64,000 bases of DNA from Chryseobacterium sp. SNU WT5 (GCF_007362475.1 NZ_CP041687.1:868001-932000); one strand, 5' to 3'. Counted from the first letter of the stretch, positions 27,931-38,175 are shown. Numbers and translations: made by a program. Notes: generated from the sequence alone by a model not told the origin.

Positions 27931-29340
27931 TTAAATTCTTACTAAAAGAGCAATATTTTCTACGTGATGCGTTTGTGGAAACATATCTACCGGTAAGATC
28001 TTCACGAGTTTATAATGTTCTTTCATTAATGCCAGATCTCTTGCCTGTGTTGCAGAATTACAACTTACATAAACTATTTTTTCAGGAGCCAATCTAAGAA
28101 TTTGTCCTACCACTTTTTGGTGCATACCATCTCTCGGTGGGTCTGTAATCAGCACATCTGCTTTAGGATGTTGGGCAATAAATTCATCATTGAAGATTTC
28201 TTTCATATCACCACAATAAAAAGTACAGTTTGTCAAACCATTCAATTCTGCATGTTCTTTTGCTGCATTAATTGATTCTTGCACAGATTCTATACCAATA
28301 ACCTGTTTTGCTTTTCTGGCAACGTATTGAGCAATCGTTCCAGTTCCAGTGTAAAGGTCATATACAACCTCATCACCCTTTAAATCTGCAAATTCTAAAG
28401 TTTTTTGATATAAATTTAATGCTTGTTTATAGTTGGTTTGGAAAAAAGATTTCGGTCCTATTTTAAATTGTAAGCCTTCCATCTCTTCCATTAAAAATCC
28501 ATCGCCGAAATAGGTTTGGACTTCCTGATCATAAATAGAATCATTCTGTTTGGAATTAACAGCAAAAAGCAACGTTTTAATTTCAGGAAATTTTTCAAGT
28601 AAAAAATCAAAGAGCTTTTCTCTGCTTACTTTATCATTCCGAAAGAGTTGGAATAAGACCATCCACTCTCCTTTTGAATTTTGACGAAACATCACCGTTC
28701 TTAAAAATCCAGCTTGACCTCTAACGTCAAAAAATTCTAAACCGTTTTCCACCGCATAGTTTTTAATCGCCAACCGCATCGCGTTGGAAGGATCTTCCTG
28801 CAGAAAACACTCTTTTAAATCCAAAATTTTACTCCACATTCCTGGAATATGAAATCCTAAAGCATCTCTGTTTCCAAAATTTTCTTCGGAACTAATTTCG
28901 TATTGCGTTAACCAACGTGCATCAGAAAACGAAAATTCCATTTTATTACGATAGAAATACTGCTCCTCACTTCCAAGAATTGGTAAGGTTTCAAAATCTT
29001 CGATTCCCGCAATTCTTTTAATATGGTTATAAACTTCGTCTTGTTTAAATTCCAGTTGTTTTTCATAAGAAAGATTTTGCCACTTACAACCACCACAAAC
29101 ACCAAAGTGAATACATCTCGGCTCCACTCTAAACGGCGATTTTATAACGATCTCCGCAACTTCTGCTTCGTAATAGTTGGATTTTGATTTTTTTACGCGA
29201 GCATTTACGACATCTCCTGGAACTGCACCAGAAACCAAAACGGTTTTTCCTTCATCAGTTTTCCCAACAGCAACACCTTTTGATCCAGCTGAAACCAGCA
29301 ATATGTTTTCTAAGATAATATTTTTATTCTTCTTTCTCAT
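27931..29340 (-). CDS. rlmD: 23S rRNA (uracil-1939-C5)-methyltransferase RlmD
   Basis: 469 residues. N-terminal TRAM domain (about 8-70), then a 4Fe-4S cluster motif CIHFGVCGGCKWQ, then the SAM domain: DLYTGTGTIAQYVA, VIGIESVQESI, and the catalytic region ITDPPRDGM followed by IVYVSCNSATQARD (nucleophile Cys). It methylates U1939 in 23S rRNA. First gene of the rlmD-DUF6452-DUF6048 unit. A -7 box (minus TACTTTTG, 29358-29365) lies 17 bp upstream. Confidence 0.93.
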   Translation of the reverse strand: MRKKNKNIILENILLVSAGSKGVAVGKTDEGKTVLVSGAVPGDVVNARVKKSKSNYYEAEVAEIVIKSPFRVEPRCIHFGVCGGCKWQNLSYEKQLEFKQDEVYNHIKRIAGIEDFETLPILGSEEQYFYRNKMEFSFSDARWLTQYEISSEENFGNRDALGFHIPGMWSKILDLKECFLQEDPSNAMRLAIKNYAVENGLEFFDVRGQAGFLRTVMFRQNSKGEWMVLFQLFRNDKVSREKLFDFLLEKFPEIKTLLFAVNSKQNDSIYDQEVQTYFGDGFLMEEMEGLQFKIGPKSFFQTNYKQALNLYQKTLEFADLKGDEVVYDLYTGTGTIAQYVARKAKQVIGIESVQESINAAKEHAELNGLTNCTFYCGDMKEIFNDEFIAQHPKADVLITDPPRDGMHQKVVGQILRLAPEKIVYVSCNSATQARDLALMKEHYKLVKILPVDMFPQTHHVENIALLVRI

Positions 29341-29357
29341 GATAATTAATCTGGACG

Positions 29358-29365
29358 CAAAAGTA
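29358..29365 (-). promoter_or_regulatory. -7 box of rlmD promoter
   Basis: Minus-strand TACTTTTG, 17 bp before the rlmD ATG; consistent with a very short leader. Confidence 0.5.
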
Positions 29366-29374
29366 ACGTTTTAA

Positions 29375-29404
29375 AATAAAAAAAACGGAATATCATCCCG
29401 TTTT
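29375..29404 (-). terminator. Terminator after the small membrane protein gene
   Basis: Minus-strand stem AAAACGG / CCGTTTT (plus 29398-29404 and 29382-29388) followed by TTTTA. It lies 35 bp past the stop at 29440. Confidence 0.75.
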
Positions 29405-29439
29405 GTCTTGATTCCAATTTTAGGACAAAAAACTATATT

Positions 29440-29745
29440 TTATTTTGATTTTGAAGTATAATAAGAGCGATTGCGTAAGTAAAAATAACCAAGAAAACCT
29501 CCTGAAAAAAGAAACACTAACGTCCAGAGATATTTACCATCTACATTATTGACAAATACATCAATAATGAGTACCGCTGTAGCTATGAAACTTGCCAGCA
29601 TCGCGAAAAAAACCAAAGATTTTCCTACGCTGTCAGAAATTCCATAATCTTCTAACTTAAGCACTAAGTTTAGAAAATTTATAACGAACCCGACGATTAT
29701 TAAAAGGTAAAGTATATTTCTTGGAATTAAAAGATCTTTGCTCAT
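29440..29745 (-). CDS. Small hypothetical membrane protein (101 aa)
   Basis: Start chosen at ATG 29743-29745 (MSKDLLIPRN). A longer frame to 29781 would run into the terminator hairpin of the upstream gene. Three hydrophobic segments (about residues 11-26, 40-60 and 68-88) and a short basic tail with NRSYYTSKSK. No recognised family. Confidence 0.6.
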   Translation of the reverse strand: MSKDLLIPRNILYLLIIVGFVINFLNLVLKLEDYGISDSVGKSLVFFAMLASFIATAVLIIDVFVNNVDGKYLWTLVFLFSGGFLGYFYLRNRSYYTSKSK

Positions 29746-29766
29746 ATTGAAATTTAGACTAAGATA

Positions 29767-29799
29767 TAAAAAATCCTGCAAGATTTTCTCATGCAGGAT
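29767..29799 (-). terminator. Terminator after the thioredoxin-fold lipoprotein gene
   Basis: Minus-strand stem ATCCTGCA / TGCAGGAT (plus 29792-29799 and 29773-29780) followed by TTTTTTA, 22 bp past the stop at 29821. Confidence 0.8.
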
Positions 29800-29820
29800 C
29801 AGGTATAGTATTTTTATTAT

Positions 29821-31335
29821 TTATTTGCTCGCTGGTGTTTCTGGCATTGCCATCGGTGGCTCAACAAGATCATTCTGCAATACTGCTCCTTGTGGTGCTT
29901 CCGGAGCCTTAAGACCAGTCATTTTATCCAAAACTTTAATTAATTCCTCATCACCTAAGTTATAGAAAACTTTACTGGCTACTTTCCCATCTTTGTCAAT
30001 TACCATAAAGGAAGGAAGTTTAAAACCATAAATTCCTAAATCTTTAGCAATTTGAGAGTTCATTCCATTTTCTGCATATACCTTTGTGCCTTTAATACCA
30101 CTTAGCATCGCATTACTTGTTTTGGTAAATTGGTCTTTAGTATCGTCTAAATTTACAAAAACGAAATCCATTTTCGATTTATAGAAATTAGCAACCTCTT
30201 TCATCACAGGCATTGCAGATTCTGAAATGTAGGGATTCCAAGATGCGTAGAACATCACCATGGCTGGCTTTCCTTTAATATCGCTTAGTTTAAACTCTTT
30301 TCCTTCAATAGTAATTAATTTTGAAGAAGGCGCCGCTTCACCAATTTTTGGTCCGGAGATCACGAATTGAATTCGTTCCAAATCTTTTTTAATTTCTACG
30401 TCTTTAATTTTATCCTGAACAAGCTTACTAATTTTCGCAGCATCAGCTGGAGTTGTAGAAGGATTGATATCACTGTTTGAGATAACAAAAGCTAATAGAT
30501 AGTCCTTCGCTAATTGCGACATGTCTTTTTTAGTATCTAAAAATTTCGAAAACTCTATAGAAGAAGGCTCTGTCGCAGTTACTTTATGCGCTTCCGAGTA
30601 CTTTTGGAATTCAGGACTTAACTTACCTAACAAATAGTTTCTATAAATTGGCTGATTTTTAAGCAATCTGCCTTCCTCCTTTTTAAGCTTTGCTTCAGCA
30701 TCTGTGAAGTTTTTAGTTACTTTAAAAGCGGCATTTTGAGTAATTTGTCCATGGTTCATTTCATATTGATTCATCAATCCAAGAATACTTGCATTCAGCT
30801 CATCTTTCTTAAACTCTATCACATCTTTGTCTGGAGATGTTTTTTTAGCAGCAGTATCAATATGCTTATCAAGATCAGCTCTAATTTTTTCGACCCCTTT
30901 TAAGAAGGCTGCCTCATCCTTACTCACCAATTCCTGAACGTTGATCTTTCCAGCATAATCTTGAATTAAAGTTTGAATTTCCTGTAGGAAATCATTATTT
31001 TTCTTCGCATCACCCGTTACTGTGAATTTAGCTGGGAAATTTACTGCCTGTCCAGAAATATTCAATTTCTGACCGCCCTTTAAATAGATATTAGCTTGCT
31101 TACCACCGTAAGTCATGATATACATCCCATCTTTTGGTGCGTCAAAACTTCCTGCAAAATTGCCTTTTGCATCTACACCCATATTCACCAAGGGTAGCGT
31201 TGCGACACCTGAAGCTTCTATGAATTCTATCCTTTCTAAAGGAGAACCACCAGCAAAATTACCAGTAACTTCTACTTTCTTTGAACATGACATTGTAACA
31301 AACGCAACTAACAGCATTAATAAATACTTGCTCAT
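29821..31335 (-). CDS. TlpA/thioredoxin-fold lipoprotein without the CxxC motif
   Basis: 504 residues. Lipoprotein signal (VTMSC, Cys at 17), a DUF4369-like N-terminal domain (about 20-110), a helical middle and a C-terminal AhpC/TSA-thioredoxin domain (about 330-480). At the active site the usual WCxxC reads WNPYI (W366, N367, I370; codons checked at 30235-30237 and 30226-30228), so both redox Cys are gone. The cis-Pro loop (FKLPSFMVIDKDG) is kept. It cannot be a standard disulfide reductase and may be a structural or substrate-binding protein in the envelope. The tail is Pro/Ala-rich. Confidence 0.85.
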   Translation of the reverse strand: MSKYLLMLLVAFVTMSCSKKVEVTGNFAGGSPLERIEFIEASGVATLPLVNMGVDAKGNFAGSFDAPKDGMYIMTYGGKQANIYLKGGQKLNISGQAVNFPAKFTVTGDAKKNNDFLQEIQTLIQDYAGKINVQELVSKDEAAFLKGVEKIRADLDKHIDTAAKKTSPDKDVIEFKKDELNASILGLMNQYEMNHGQITQNAAFKVTKNFTDAEAKLKKEEGRLLKNQPIYRNYLLGKLSPEFQKYSEAHKVTATEPSSIEFSKFLDTKKDMSQLAKDYLLAFVISNSDINPSTTPADAAKISKLVQDKIKDVEIKKDLERIQFVISGPKIGEAAPSSKLITIEGKEFKLSDIKGKPAMVMFYASWNPYISESAMPVMKEVANFYKSKMDFVFVNLDDTKDQFTKTSNAMLSGIKGTKVYAENGMNSQIAKDLGIYGFKLPSFMVIDKDGKVASKVFYNLGDEELIKVLDKMTGLKAPEAPQGAVLQNDLVEPPMAMPETPASK

Positions 31336-31397
31336 CTTTATTATTTTACTTTTTTAATTAATAGTTATATCTCGAGATCGATTTATATCAAGACAGG

Positions 31398-31405
31398 CAA
31401 AAATA
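31398..31405 (-). promoter_or_regulatory. -7 box upstream of the thioredoxin-fold lipoprotein gene
   Basis: Minus-strand TATTTTTG, about 62 bp before the ATG; matches TAnnTTTG. Confidence 0.45.
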
Positions 31406-31458
31406 AGGTTTTCACCGAGTTATTAAAAATTAAATGTGAAGTTTTGTGAAAGTTTAAC

Positions 31459-31493
31459 AAAACAAAAACTGCCTTCATTTCTGAAAGCAGTTT
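31459..31493 (-). terminator. Terminator of the sdhCAB operon
   Basis: Minus-strand 12-bp stem AAACTGCTTTCA / TGAAGGCAGTTT (plus 31482-31493 and 31466-31477), one G-U pair, GAAA-type loop, followed by TTGTTTTG. Confidence 0.85.
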
Positions 31494-31514
31494 GTTAACT
31501 ATTATTTTACTAAT

Positions 31515-32282
31515 TTATCCTTTGTCAAGGTTAGCAACAAAATATTCTCTATTCATTCTAGCGATTACTTCTAAAGTAATTCCTTTCGGACATTCTACTT
31601 CACAAGCACCAGTATTTGAACAGTTACCAAAACCTTCTTCATCCATCGTTTTCACCATATTCAGCACTCTTCTTTCTGCTTCTACTCGACCTTGAGGAAG
31701 TAAAGCGAACTGAGAAACTTTAGCACCAACGAACAACATTGCGGAACCATTTTTACAAGTAGCAACACAAGCTCCACAACCGATACAAGCAGCGGCATCC
31801 ATTGCGCTATCAGCATCTTCCTTAGGGACCAAAATCGCATTGGCATCAAGTGTATTACCTGAAGTATTTACAGAGATAAAACCTCCAGCAGCCATTACGC
31901 GGTCAAAAGAGCTTCTATCTACTACTAAATCTTTAATAATTGGAAAAGCAGCACTTCTCCAAGGTTCGATATGGATTGTTTCACCATCTTTGAACATTCT
32001 CATGTGCAACTGACAAGTGGTAATTCCAGTGTCTGGTCCGTGCGGGCGACCGTTGATGTACAAAGAACACATTCCACAAATTCCTTCGCGACAATCATGG
32101 TCGAAAGCAATCGGCTCCTGACCTTCATTAACTAGGTTTTCGTTGAGCATATCCAGCATTTCCAAAAATGATGAATCCGTAGAAACATCGGAAATTTTAT
32201 AAGTCTCGAACTGTCCTTTTGATTTATTATTTTTCTGTCTCCAAATTTTCAGAGTCAGGCTTAATCCTTTTTTAGCACTCAT
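31515..32282 (-). CDS. sdhB: Succinate dehydrogenase/fumarate reductase iron-sulfur subunit
   Basis: 255 residues. The [2Fe-2S] domain has [16 protein letters not shown] and a fourth Cys in GITTCQLHM. The C-terminal domain has [14 protein letters not shown] and [15 protein letters not shown] for the [4Fe-4S] and [3Fe-4S] clusters. It passes electrons from the flavoprotein to the quinone site in the membrane. It follows sdhA by 21 bp. The sequence is of the b558/non-classical type with an sdhC only, so electrons probably go to menaquinone. Confidence 0.95.
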   Translation of the reverse strand: MSAKKGLSLTLKIWRQKNNKSKGQFETYKISDVSTDSSFLEMLDMLNENLVNEGQEPIAFDHDCREGICGMCSLYINGRPHGPDTGITTCQLHMRMFKDGETIHIEPWRSAAFPIIKDLVVDRSSFDRVMAAGGFISVNTSGNTLDANAILVPKEDADSAMDAAACIGCGACVATCKNGSAMLFVGAKVSQFALLPQGRVEAERRVLNMVKTMDEEGFGNCSNTGACEVECPKGITLEVIARMNREYFVANLDKG

Positions 32283-32303
32283 TTTCTTTATATTTTTTGG
32301 AGA

Positions 32304-34316
32304 TTATTTATAACTTCTAGTTTTGACTTCGATATTTTCATAAATCAAATCCTCCTTATGCATTACTTCCTGGTTGATGTCTGAACCGTTATACTCCCAA
32401 GCAGCAACATATTTGAAGTTTTCGTCATCTCTCTCTGCTTCACCTTCTGGTGTTGCATGATCCCAACGGAAATGTCCTCCACAAGATTCTCTTCTTTCCA
32501 AAGCATCTTTAGCCATTAACTGTCCTAGCTCCAAGAAATCTGCAACACGGAACGCTTTTTCCAGCTCCATATTCATTTCATTTGCTTCCCCTGGAACTCT
32601 TACATTCGCCCAGAAATCTTTTCTTACTTCTTCAATCTCTTGAATTGCCTCTCTTAAACCTTCCGGAGTTCTTCCCATTCCCACCTTGTTCCACATAATG
32701 TGACCCAATTTTTTATGGAAATGATCTACACTGTGCGTTCCTTTATTATTGATGAAGAAGTTCACTTTATCTTGAATTTCTTTTTCAGCAGTATCAAACT
32801 CGGCATTATCGGTGGATATGGTACCTGTTCGAATATCTGCGGAAAGGTAATCTGCGATCGTGTAAGGTAATACAAAATACCCATCTGCGAGACCTTGCAT
32901 TAAAGCAGAGGCTCCTAATCTGTTCGCTCCGTGATCAGAGAAGTTAGCTTCACCAATTACAAAACAACCAGGAATTGTGGATTGTAGGTTATAATCAACC
33001 CAAACACCACCCATTGTGTAATGAACTGCCGGATAAATTTTCATTGGGGTTACATATGGATTGTCCGCAGTAATCTTTTCATACATTACGAATAAGTTAC
33101 CATATTTTTCTTCGATCCACGATTTTCCTAAATCATAAATCTGCTGTTCTGTAGGATTATGAATATTTTGCTCGATTGCTGCTTCTTTTCCTTTTTTAGT
33201 AATCTCTGTAGAGAAATCTAAATAGACACCTTCGTGAGTATCATTATTTTCAATACCATAACCAGCATCACATCTTTCCTTAGCAGCCCTAGAAGCAACA
33301 TCTCTTGGAACTAAGTTACCAAATGCAGGATATCTTCTTTCTAAATAATAATCGCGATTTTCGTGAGCGATATTTTCAGGTTTTAATTTGCCTTCGCGAA
33401 TCGCAACAGCATCTTCGATATTTTTTGGAACCCAGATTCTTCCCGAGTTTCTTAAAGATTCTGACATCAAAGTCAGTTTAGATTGTGCGGTTCCGTGAAC
33501 GGGAATACAAGTTGGGTGAATTTGTACATAACAAGGATTTGCGAAATACGCTCCTTTTTTATGAATTTTCCAAGCTGCAGAAACATTAGAGCCCATTGCA
33601 TTAGTAGAAAGGAAATAAACATTTCCATACCCACCAGAAGCAATAACCACAGCGTGAGCAGAATGTCTTTCGATTTCTCCAGTCACTAAATTTCTTGCGA
33701 TAATTCCTCTTGCTTTGCCATCAACGATTACTAAATCAAGCATTTCGTGACGGTTATGCATTTTAATTCTTCCTTTACCGATCTGTCGGCTCATGGCTGA
33801 ATAAGCTCCTAATAATAACTGTTGTCCTGTTTGTCCTTTGGCATAAAAAGTTCTTTTAACCTGAACTCCACCAAAAGAACGATTATCTAATTGTCCGCCA
33901 TATTCTCTTCCGAAAGGAACACCTTGTGCGACACATTGGTCGATAATGCTTGCAGAAACTTCTGCCAGCCTGTATACATTTGCTTCTCTGGAACGATAAT
34001 CTCCACCTTTGATAGTATCGTAAAATAATCTGTAAGTAGAATCTCCATCACCTTGATAATTTTTAGCGGCATTAATACCACCTTGCGCAGCAATTGAGTG
34101 CGCTCTTCTTGGTGAGTCCTGATAGCAAAATGCTTTCACATTATAGCCTTGTTCTGCTAAAGTTGCAGCAGCAGAACCACCTGCTAAACCCGTTCCAACA
34201 ACAATGATATCAATTTTATCACGGTTATTTGGTGAAACTAAGTTCATATGATCTTTATGATTTTTCCATTTGTCCGCTACAGGACCAGCCGGAATTTTTG
34301 AATCTAATTTGCTCAT
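32304..34316 (-). CDS. sdhA: Succinate dehydrogenase/fumarate reductase flavoprotein subunit
   Basis: 670 residues. FAD-binding dinucleotide motif [18 protein letters not shown], covalent FAD His in [15 protein letters not shown], active-site loop with [10 protein letters not shown] and RDVASRA. It oxidises succinate to fumarate in the TCA cycle on the cytoplasmic face. The upstream leader (34317-34353) carries an AAAATTT/AAAATCT repeat, described separately. It lies 57 bp after sdhC. Confidence 0.96.
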   Translation of the reverse strand: MSKLDSKIPAGPVADKWKNHKDHMNLVSPNNRDKIDIIVVGTGLAGGSAAATLAEQGYNVKAFCYQDSPRRAHSIAAQGGINAAKNYQGDGDSTYRLFYDTIKGGDYRSREANVYRLAEVSASIIDQCVAQGVPFGREYGGQLDNRSFGGVQVKRTFYAKGQTGQQLLLGAYSAMSRQIGKGRIKMHNRHEMLDLVIVDGKARGIIARNLVTGEIERHSAHAVVIASGGYGNVYFLSTNAMGSNVSAAWKIHKKGAYFANPCYVQIHPTCIPVHGTAQSKLTLMSESLRNSGRIWVPKNIEDAVAIREGKLKPENIAHENRDYYLERRYPAFGNLVPRDVASRAAKERCDAGYGIENNDTHEGVYLDFSTEITKKGKEAAIEQNIHNPTEQQIYDLGKSWIEEKYGNLFVMYEKITADNPYVTPMKIYPAVHYTMGGVWVDYNLQSTIPGCFVIGEANFSDHGANRLGASALMQGLADGYFVLPYTIADYLSADIRTGTISTDNAEFDTAEKEIQDKVNFFINNKGTHSVDHFHKKLGHIMWNKVGMGRTPEGLREAIQEIEEVRKDFWANVRVPGEANEMNMELEKAFRVADFLELGQLMAKDALERRESCGGHFRWDHATPEGEAERDDENFKYVAAWEYNGSDINQEVMHKEDLIYENIEVKTRSYK

Positions 34317-34373
34317 TTTTAGAAATTTTAAATTTTAGATTTTAAATTTTAGGGTCGATATAAAACTTAAAAT

Positions 34374-35045
34374 TTATTGAGTTACGTAATGATAAACAGC
34401 TACTAAAATAAAACCAGCTGGGATAAGGATAGAATACCAGGTTCCAATCGCTTTGATCACGGGGGTGTATTTTGGATGTCTCGCTCCTATCGACTGGAAC
34501 GAAGACTGGAATCCATGCGCTAAATGCAATCCCAATAAGACAAAAGAAATAACATAGAAAATCACCCTCCAAAGTTCTGAAAATTTTGAATGGAGCTCTG
34601 GCCAAAATCTGGTTAGATCATTTACATCACCTTCACCAGGAACATATTTGTAAGTCATTTCATGAAACCAGAAATCATACATGTGTAATCCAAGAAAAGC
34701 TAAAATAACAGCTCCAGTAATAAGCATGTTTCTAGACATCCAGGTGCTGTTCCCCGAACGGGTGTTCATCCCGTACTTTATCGGTCTGGCGTTATTGTTT
34801 TTAATTTCAAGAACAAAGCCCATCACAAAGTGAAAAATTAATCCTATTACCAGGATAGGTTGCATTACAAACTGGATCAGCGGATTGTAACCCATGAAAT
34901 AAGATGCTGCGTTGAACGGTCCATCCTCTCCTCCTAGTGAGAGTAAGTTAACCGAAAGGTGCATAATTAGGAAAATGAGCAAAAACATTGCCGACAATGC
35001 CATTGCGTATTTTCTTCCGATAGAAGAAGTTGTTAATCCTGCCAT
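34374..35045 (-). CDS. sdhC: Succinate dehydrogenase cytochrome b subunit (b558 family)
   Basis: 223 residues with five hydrophobic segments, starting SSIGRKYAMALSAMFLLIFL. Histidines for two hemes lie in the helices (LIMHLSVNL, LIFHFVMGF, FLGLHMYDF and LLGLHLAHG). This is the diheme b558 subunit, which replaces SdhC plus SdhD, so no sdhD is expected. It anchors SdhAB to the inner membrane and reduces quinone. First gene of sdhC-sdhA-sdhB; -7 box at 35072-35079. Confidence 0.93.
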   Translation of the reverse strand: MAGLTTSSIGRKYAMALSAMFLLIFLIMHLSVNLLSLGGEDGPFNAASYFMGYNPLIQFVMQPILVIGLIFHFVMGFVLEIKNNNARPIKYGMNTRSGNSTWMSRNMLITGAVILAFLGLHMYDFWFHEMTYKYVPGEGDVNDLTRFWPELHSKFSELWRVIFYVISFVLLGLHLAHGFQSSFQSIGARHPKYTPVIKAIGTWYSILIPAGFILVAVYHYVTQ

Positions 35046-35071
35046 AATTAATGTTTAAATTTGAATTCTTA

Positions 35072-35079
35072 CAAAGTTA
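35072..35079 (-). promoter_or_regulatory. -7 box of the sdhCAB promoter
   Basis: Minus-strand TAACTTTG, 26 bp before the sdhC ATG; matches TAnnTTTG, with no clear -33 box. Confidence 0.5.
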
Positions 35080-35169
35080 GAAAATTGCAGAGGTTAATCC
35101 ATGTGAGAAATGTCAGAAAATTTTAGTTTGTAATCTTTCTAAATAAGATTGTGATTGAATTACGGTAAT

Positions 35170-36942
35170 TTAAGGCTTTAAAATATATTTTTCACCTTGA
35201 ATTTCAATTTCTGGTAGATTATTCGGAATGGTCGTGATGGAAAATGCTTTAATTCGCCGCGAAGAAAGATAAGGATCTATGATATATTGTTTTATTTTAA
35301 TTTGATCCGTATTCTCCGAAATATAAAATGTAAGACGCTCTCCAACTTTCTCTGAAATAACTTTCTCTTTAAAAAATTGATGTACCAAAACCTCATTAAG
35401 ATGGCTTGCCTTATAATTGAGCAGGCATCTAAGACTTACAAAAAGCAATAGAAGATATAGCACTCTAAAACAATGCTTCAACGTAAAACTCTTCAAAGGA
35501 AATCTTATTAGATAAAGTAAAATATAAAGCACACCCACTTCTAAAAGAGTCATTGGAATTGTTCGGCTCATCGCATAATCAACATCAGCAAAAAAATGAA
35601 TCAATTGTAAAGTCATTGAAATAAGTTTCTCAAAAATCATATTCAACCAGGAGAAACTGATGGAACTTGCAATGAGCACAACCATAAGCAAAGATAGGAC
35701 AATGAGTACTTCAGCAAATGGAATAATAATCAAATTTGCAATAATTGATATAAAAGAATATTGATGAAAATAGAATATCACCAACGGAAGAGTCGCAAGT
35801 TGTGCGGCTAAACTTATCGAAAAAATATTGAGAATGAAATTCTGAAATTTATTTTTGGGCTTCGGTAATTTTTTTAAAATCGGCTGATTGAACCAAAAAA
35901 TTCCAAGAACCGCAGCAAAACTTAACTGAAAACCAACTTCAAAAATTTGGTTGGTATTGAGAACCAAAATTATTAAACCCGCTAGCGACAAAGAATGCAA
36001 GAGATCTGTTTTCCGTTGTAACAAGACAAATGAATAGTAGGTAGAAATCATCAAACAACTTCGAACAACAGAATTTCCAAAATCTATAAAACAAGCAAAG
36101 GACCAGATTATAATTAAAGCAACAATAATTTTATAACTGCGGTATTTTGGTGGAAAAACGAAATTCAACAGCATCAAAATCACTCCAAATATAATTGCGA
36201 CGTGAGTTCCCGAAATTGCTAAAATATGCATCATTCCAGAATCCCGAAAATCACGAATGGTTCCCTCATCCATTTCTGTTCGATCTGCCAGAATAATTCC
36301 TTTCACAAATTCACGAGTTCTCTTATTGAGCTTCGAATGATCAATCCTAGTTAAAACCGCAAGACGTCGTTGCTTTACATTTTCCGAAAAACTAATATCT
36401 GTTCGATTCGCAATCTTTACCGTATTTGGCAGATAACTTTGGTAATAAATTCCTTTGCGCTGCAGATACTTTTGATAATCGAATTGAAAATCACTGTATG
36501 CTTTCTCAACTTTATTGATGTAGACTTCACCCTGATAGTAATGAAGATAATCAAGTGCTTCTTCCTGTTTGGGAATAGAGATCACGCTTTGAAATTGATT
36601 ACTGCCTTTCCACGCAGTAATTTCGTAGCGACGATTTTTTTCATTTGAATTAAGTTTTTTAAAAACTTTGAAAGTGAGCATTTCCTTACCCTTCAATTCC
36701 GGCAATAAAGGCTTCTGTGAATGTAAAAAATGAGCAAAGACTCCCAGACCAATGACAAAAGAACCAATCAACACTGGGCGAACTTTATAAAAATAGAAGT
36801 TCTTAATAAAGCAAAAAGTCACAATTATCAAACTGAATATCAATATAATATAAACAGCAACTGACGAGCATTGGAAAAAATCCTGTAAGAAGATCCCTAT
36901 TATAAATGAGATAAAAAGAATGAGAATCGGTTGTTTCTGCAC
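35170..36942 (-). CDS. comEC: ComEC/Rec2-type competence membrane protein
   Basis: 590 residues, starting at a GTG (36940-36942). An N-terminal DUF4131 region has three hydrophobic segments, then an OB-like stretch. The Competence domain (about residues 200-490) has MMHILAISGTHVAIIFG (family motif) and many helices. It lacks the C-terminal metallo-beta-lactamase domain found in Firmicutes ComEC, as is usual in Bacteroidetes. It would move single-stranded DNA across the inner membrane. It follows lpxB by 51 bp. Confidence 0.88.
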   Translation of the reverse strand: MQKQPILILFISFIIGIFLQDFFQCSSVAVYIILIFSLIIVTFCFIKNFYFYKVRPVLIGSFVIGLGVFAHFLHSQKPLLPELKGKEMLTFKVFKKLNSNEKNRRYEITAWKGSNQFQSVISIPKQEEALDYLHYYQGEVYINKVEKAYSDFQFDYQKYLQRKGIYYQSYLPNTVKIANRTDISFSENVKQRRLAVLTRIDHSKLNKRTREFVKGIILADRTEMDEGTIRDFRDSGMMHILAISGTHVAIIFGVILMLLNFVFPPKYRSYKIIVALIIIWSFACFIDFGNSVVRSCLMISTYYSFVLLQRKTDLLHSLSLAGLIILVLNTNQIFEVGFQLSFAAVLGIFWFNQPILKKLPKPKNKFQNFILNIFSISLAAQLATLPLVIFYFHQYSFISIIANLIIIPFAEVLIVLSLLMVVLIASSISFSWLNMIFEKLISMTLQLIHFFADVDYAMSRTIPMTLLEVGVLYILLYLIRFPLKSFTLKHCFRVLYLLLLFVSLRCLLNYKASHLNEVLVHQFFKEKVISEKVGERLTFYISENTDQIKIKQYIIDPYLSSRRIKAFSITTIPNNLPEIEIQGEKYILKP

Positions 36943-36993
36943 CTTATGTTTTGGTAAAACTAAAAACTTTTGATATAAAAATCAAAGGTAAAA

Positions 36994-38100
36994 TCACCCA
37001 TTAATAATTAAAGCTGCGGCTTCGTCACTAGCTCCTTTTCCACCTAACTTTTCTCGAAGTTGTTTGAAATTTGCTAACATTTCATCTCTTCTTTTACCTT
37101 GCAAAATCAAGGTGAGTTCTTTGACCAAATTCTTTGTATTCAATTCACTTTGAATTAGTTCCGTTACGATTTCCTGGTCCATAATTAAATTAACCAAAGA
37201 AATGTATTTAATGTTTTTTACCACACGCTTTCCAATCTCGTAAGAAATCGTGCTGCTTCGGTAACAAACTACTTCCGGAATATTTAAAAGTGCTGTTTCT
37301 AAAGTTGCAGTTCCAGATGTAACCAAGGCCGCTTTTGAACATCTTAATAAATCATAGGTTTTATTGGAAACGAAATGTACATTTTCATCGACGTATTTTT
37401 GGTAAAACTCTTTTGGTAAACTCGGTGCTCCTGCAATTACAAACTGGTACTCTTTAAAATGTGGACGAACGGAAAGCATCAATTCCAGCATCTTGGTAAC
37501 TTCCTGTTCACGAGATCCTGGTAAAAGTGCGATGATTTCTTTTTCGTTTAAATGATTATCTGTTTTAAATTGATCAATATCCATTTCCGGCAAATCGGAA
37601 ATCGCATCTAATAAAGGATGCCCGACGAAATGTGCGTCAACATTATGTTTTTTATAGAACTCCTTCTCAAACGGAAGAATGACTAACATTTCATCGACGA
37701 ACTTTCTGATTTTTTCTACCCGACCTTCTTTCCAAGCCCAAAGTTGTGGAGAAATATAATAAATTACTTTAATTCCCAAACTTTTAGCAAACTCGGCAAT
37801 CCTTAAATTAAATCCAGGATAATCGACCAAAATCAAGACAGCAGGTTGGTATTTCTGAATATCTTCTTTGCAGAATTTAATATTTTTAAGAATTGTTCCA
37901 AGGTTTTTAGCAACTTCCAGAAATCCCATAAACGCTAATTCTTTGTAATGTTTTACCGGTTCAAAACCAGCAACAGCCTTCATTAAATCTCCACCCCAAA
38001 AACGAAACTCCGTTTGGGAATCCTTTTTGAGAAGTGATTTCATTAAATTGGAAGCGTGTAGATCTCCTGAAGCTTCACCAGCGATGATGTAATATTTCAA
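36994..38100 (-). CDS. lpxB: Lipid-A-disaccharide synthase
   Basis: The product from a TTG at 38098-38100 starts KYYIIAGEASGDLHASN, the normal family N-terminus (368 residues). An in-frame ATG at 38152-38154 would add a Lys/Ser-rich stretch encoded by a short DNA repeat, which I do not believe is coding. Family motifs: YYISPQLWAWKEGRVEKIRK, LLPGSREQEV and VTSGTATLETALL. LpxB condenses UDP-2,3-diacylglucosamine with lipid X at the inner membrane in lipid A synthesis. Confidence 0.92.
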   Translation of the reverse strand: MKYYIIAGEASGDLHASNLMKSLLKKDSQTEFRFWGGDLMKAVAGFEPVKHYKELAFMGFLEVAKNLGTILKNIKFCKEDIQKYQPAVLILVDYPGFNLRIAEFAKSLGIKVIYYISPQLWAWKEGRVEKIRKFVDEMLVILPFEKEFYKKHNVDAHFVGHPLLDAISDLPEMDIDQFKTDNHLNEKEIIALLPGSREQEVTKMLELMLSVRPHFKEYQFVIAGAPSLPKEFYQKYVDENVHFVSNKTYDLLRCSKAALVTSGTATLETALLNIPEVVCYRSSTISYEIGKRVVKNIKYISLVNLIMDQEIVTELIQSELNTKNLVKELTLILQGKRRDEMLANFKQLREKLGGKGASDEAAALIING

Positions 38101-38175
38101 TTGATATTTTTGATTTTTGATTTTAGATTTAGATTTAGATTTGCTGATCTTCAATATAAAATCGATTATTTACCT

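Noticed and set aside
34342-34605. 87-residue ORF on the minus strand inside sdhC
   Set aside because: It is a different-frame shadow of sdhC, with no signature and fully overlapped.
38101-38154. Lys/Ser-rich extension of LpxB
   Set aside because: It is encoded by a short DNA repeat; the family N-terminus begins at the TTG at 38098-38100.
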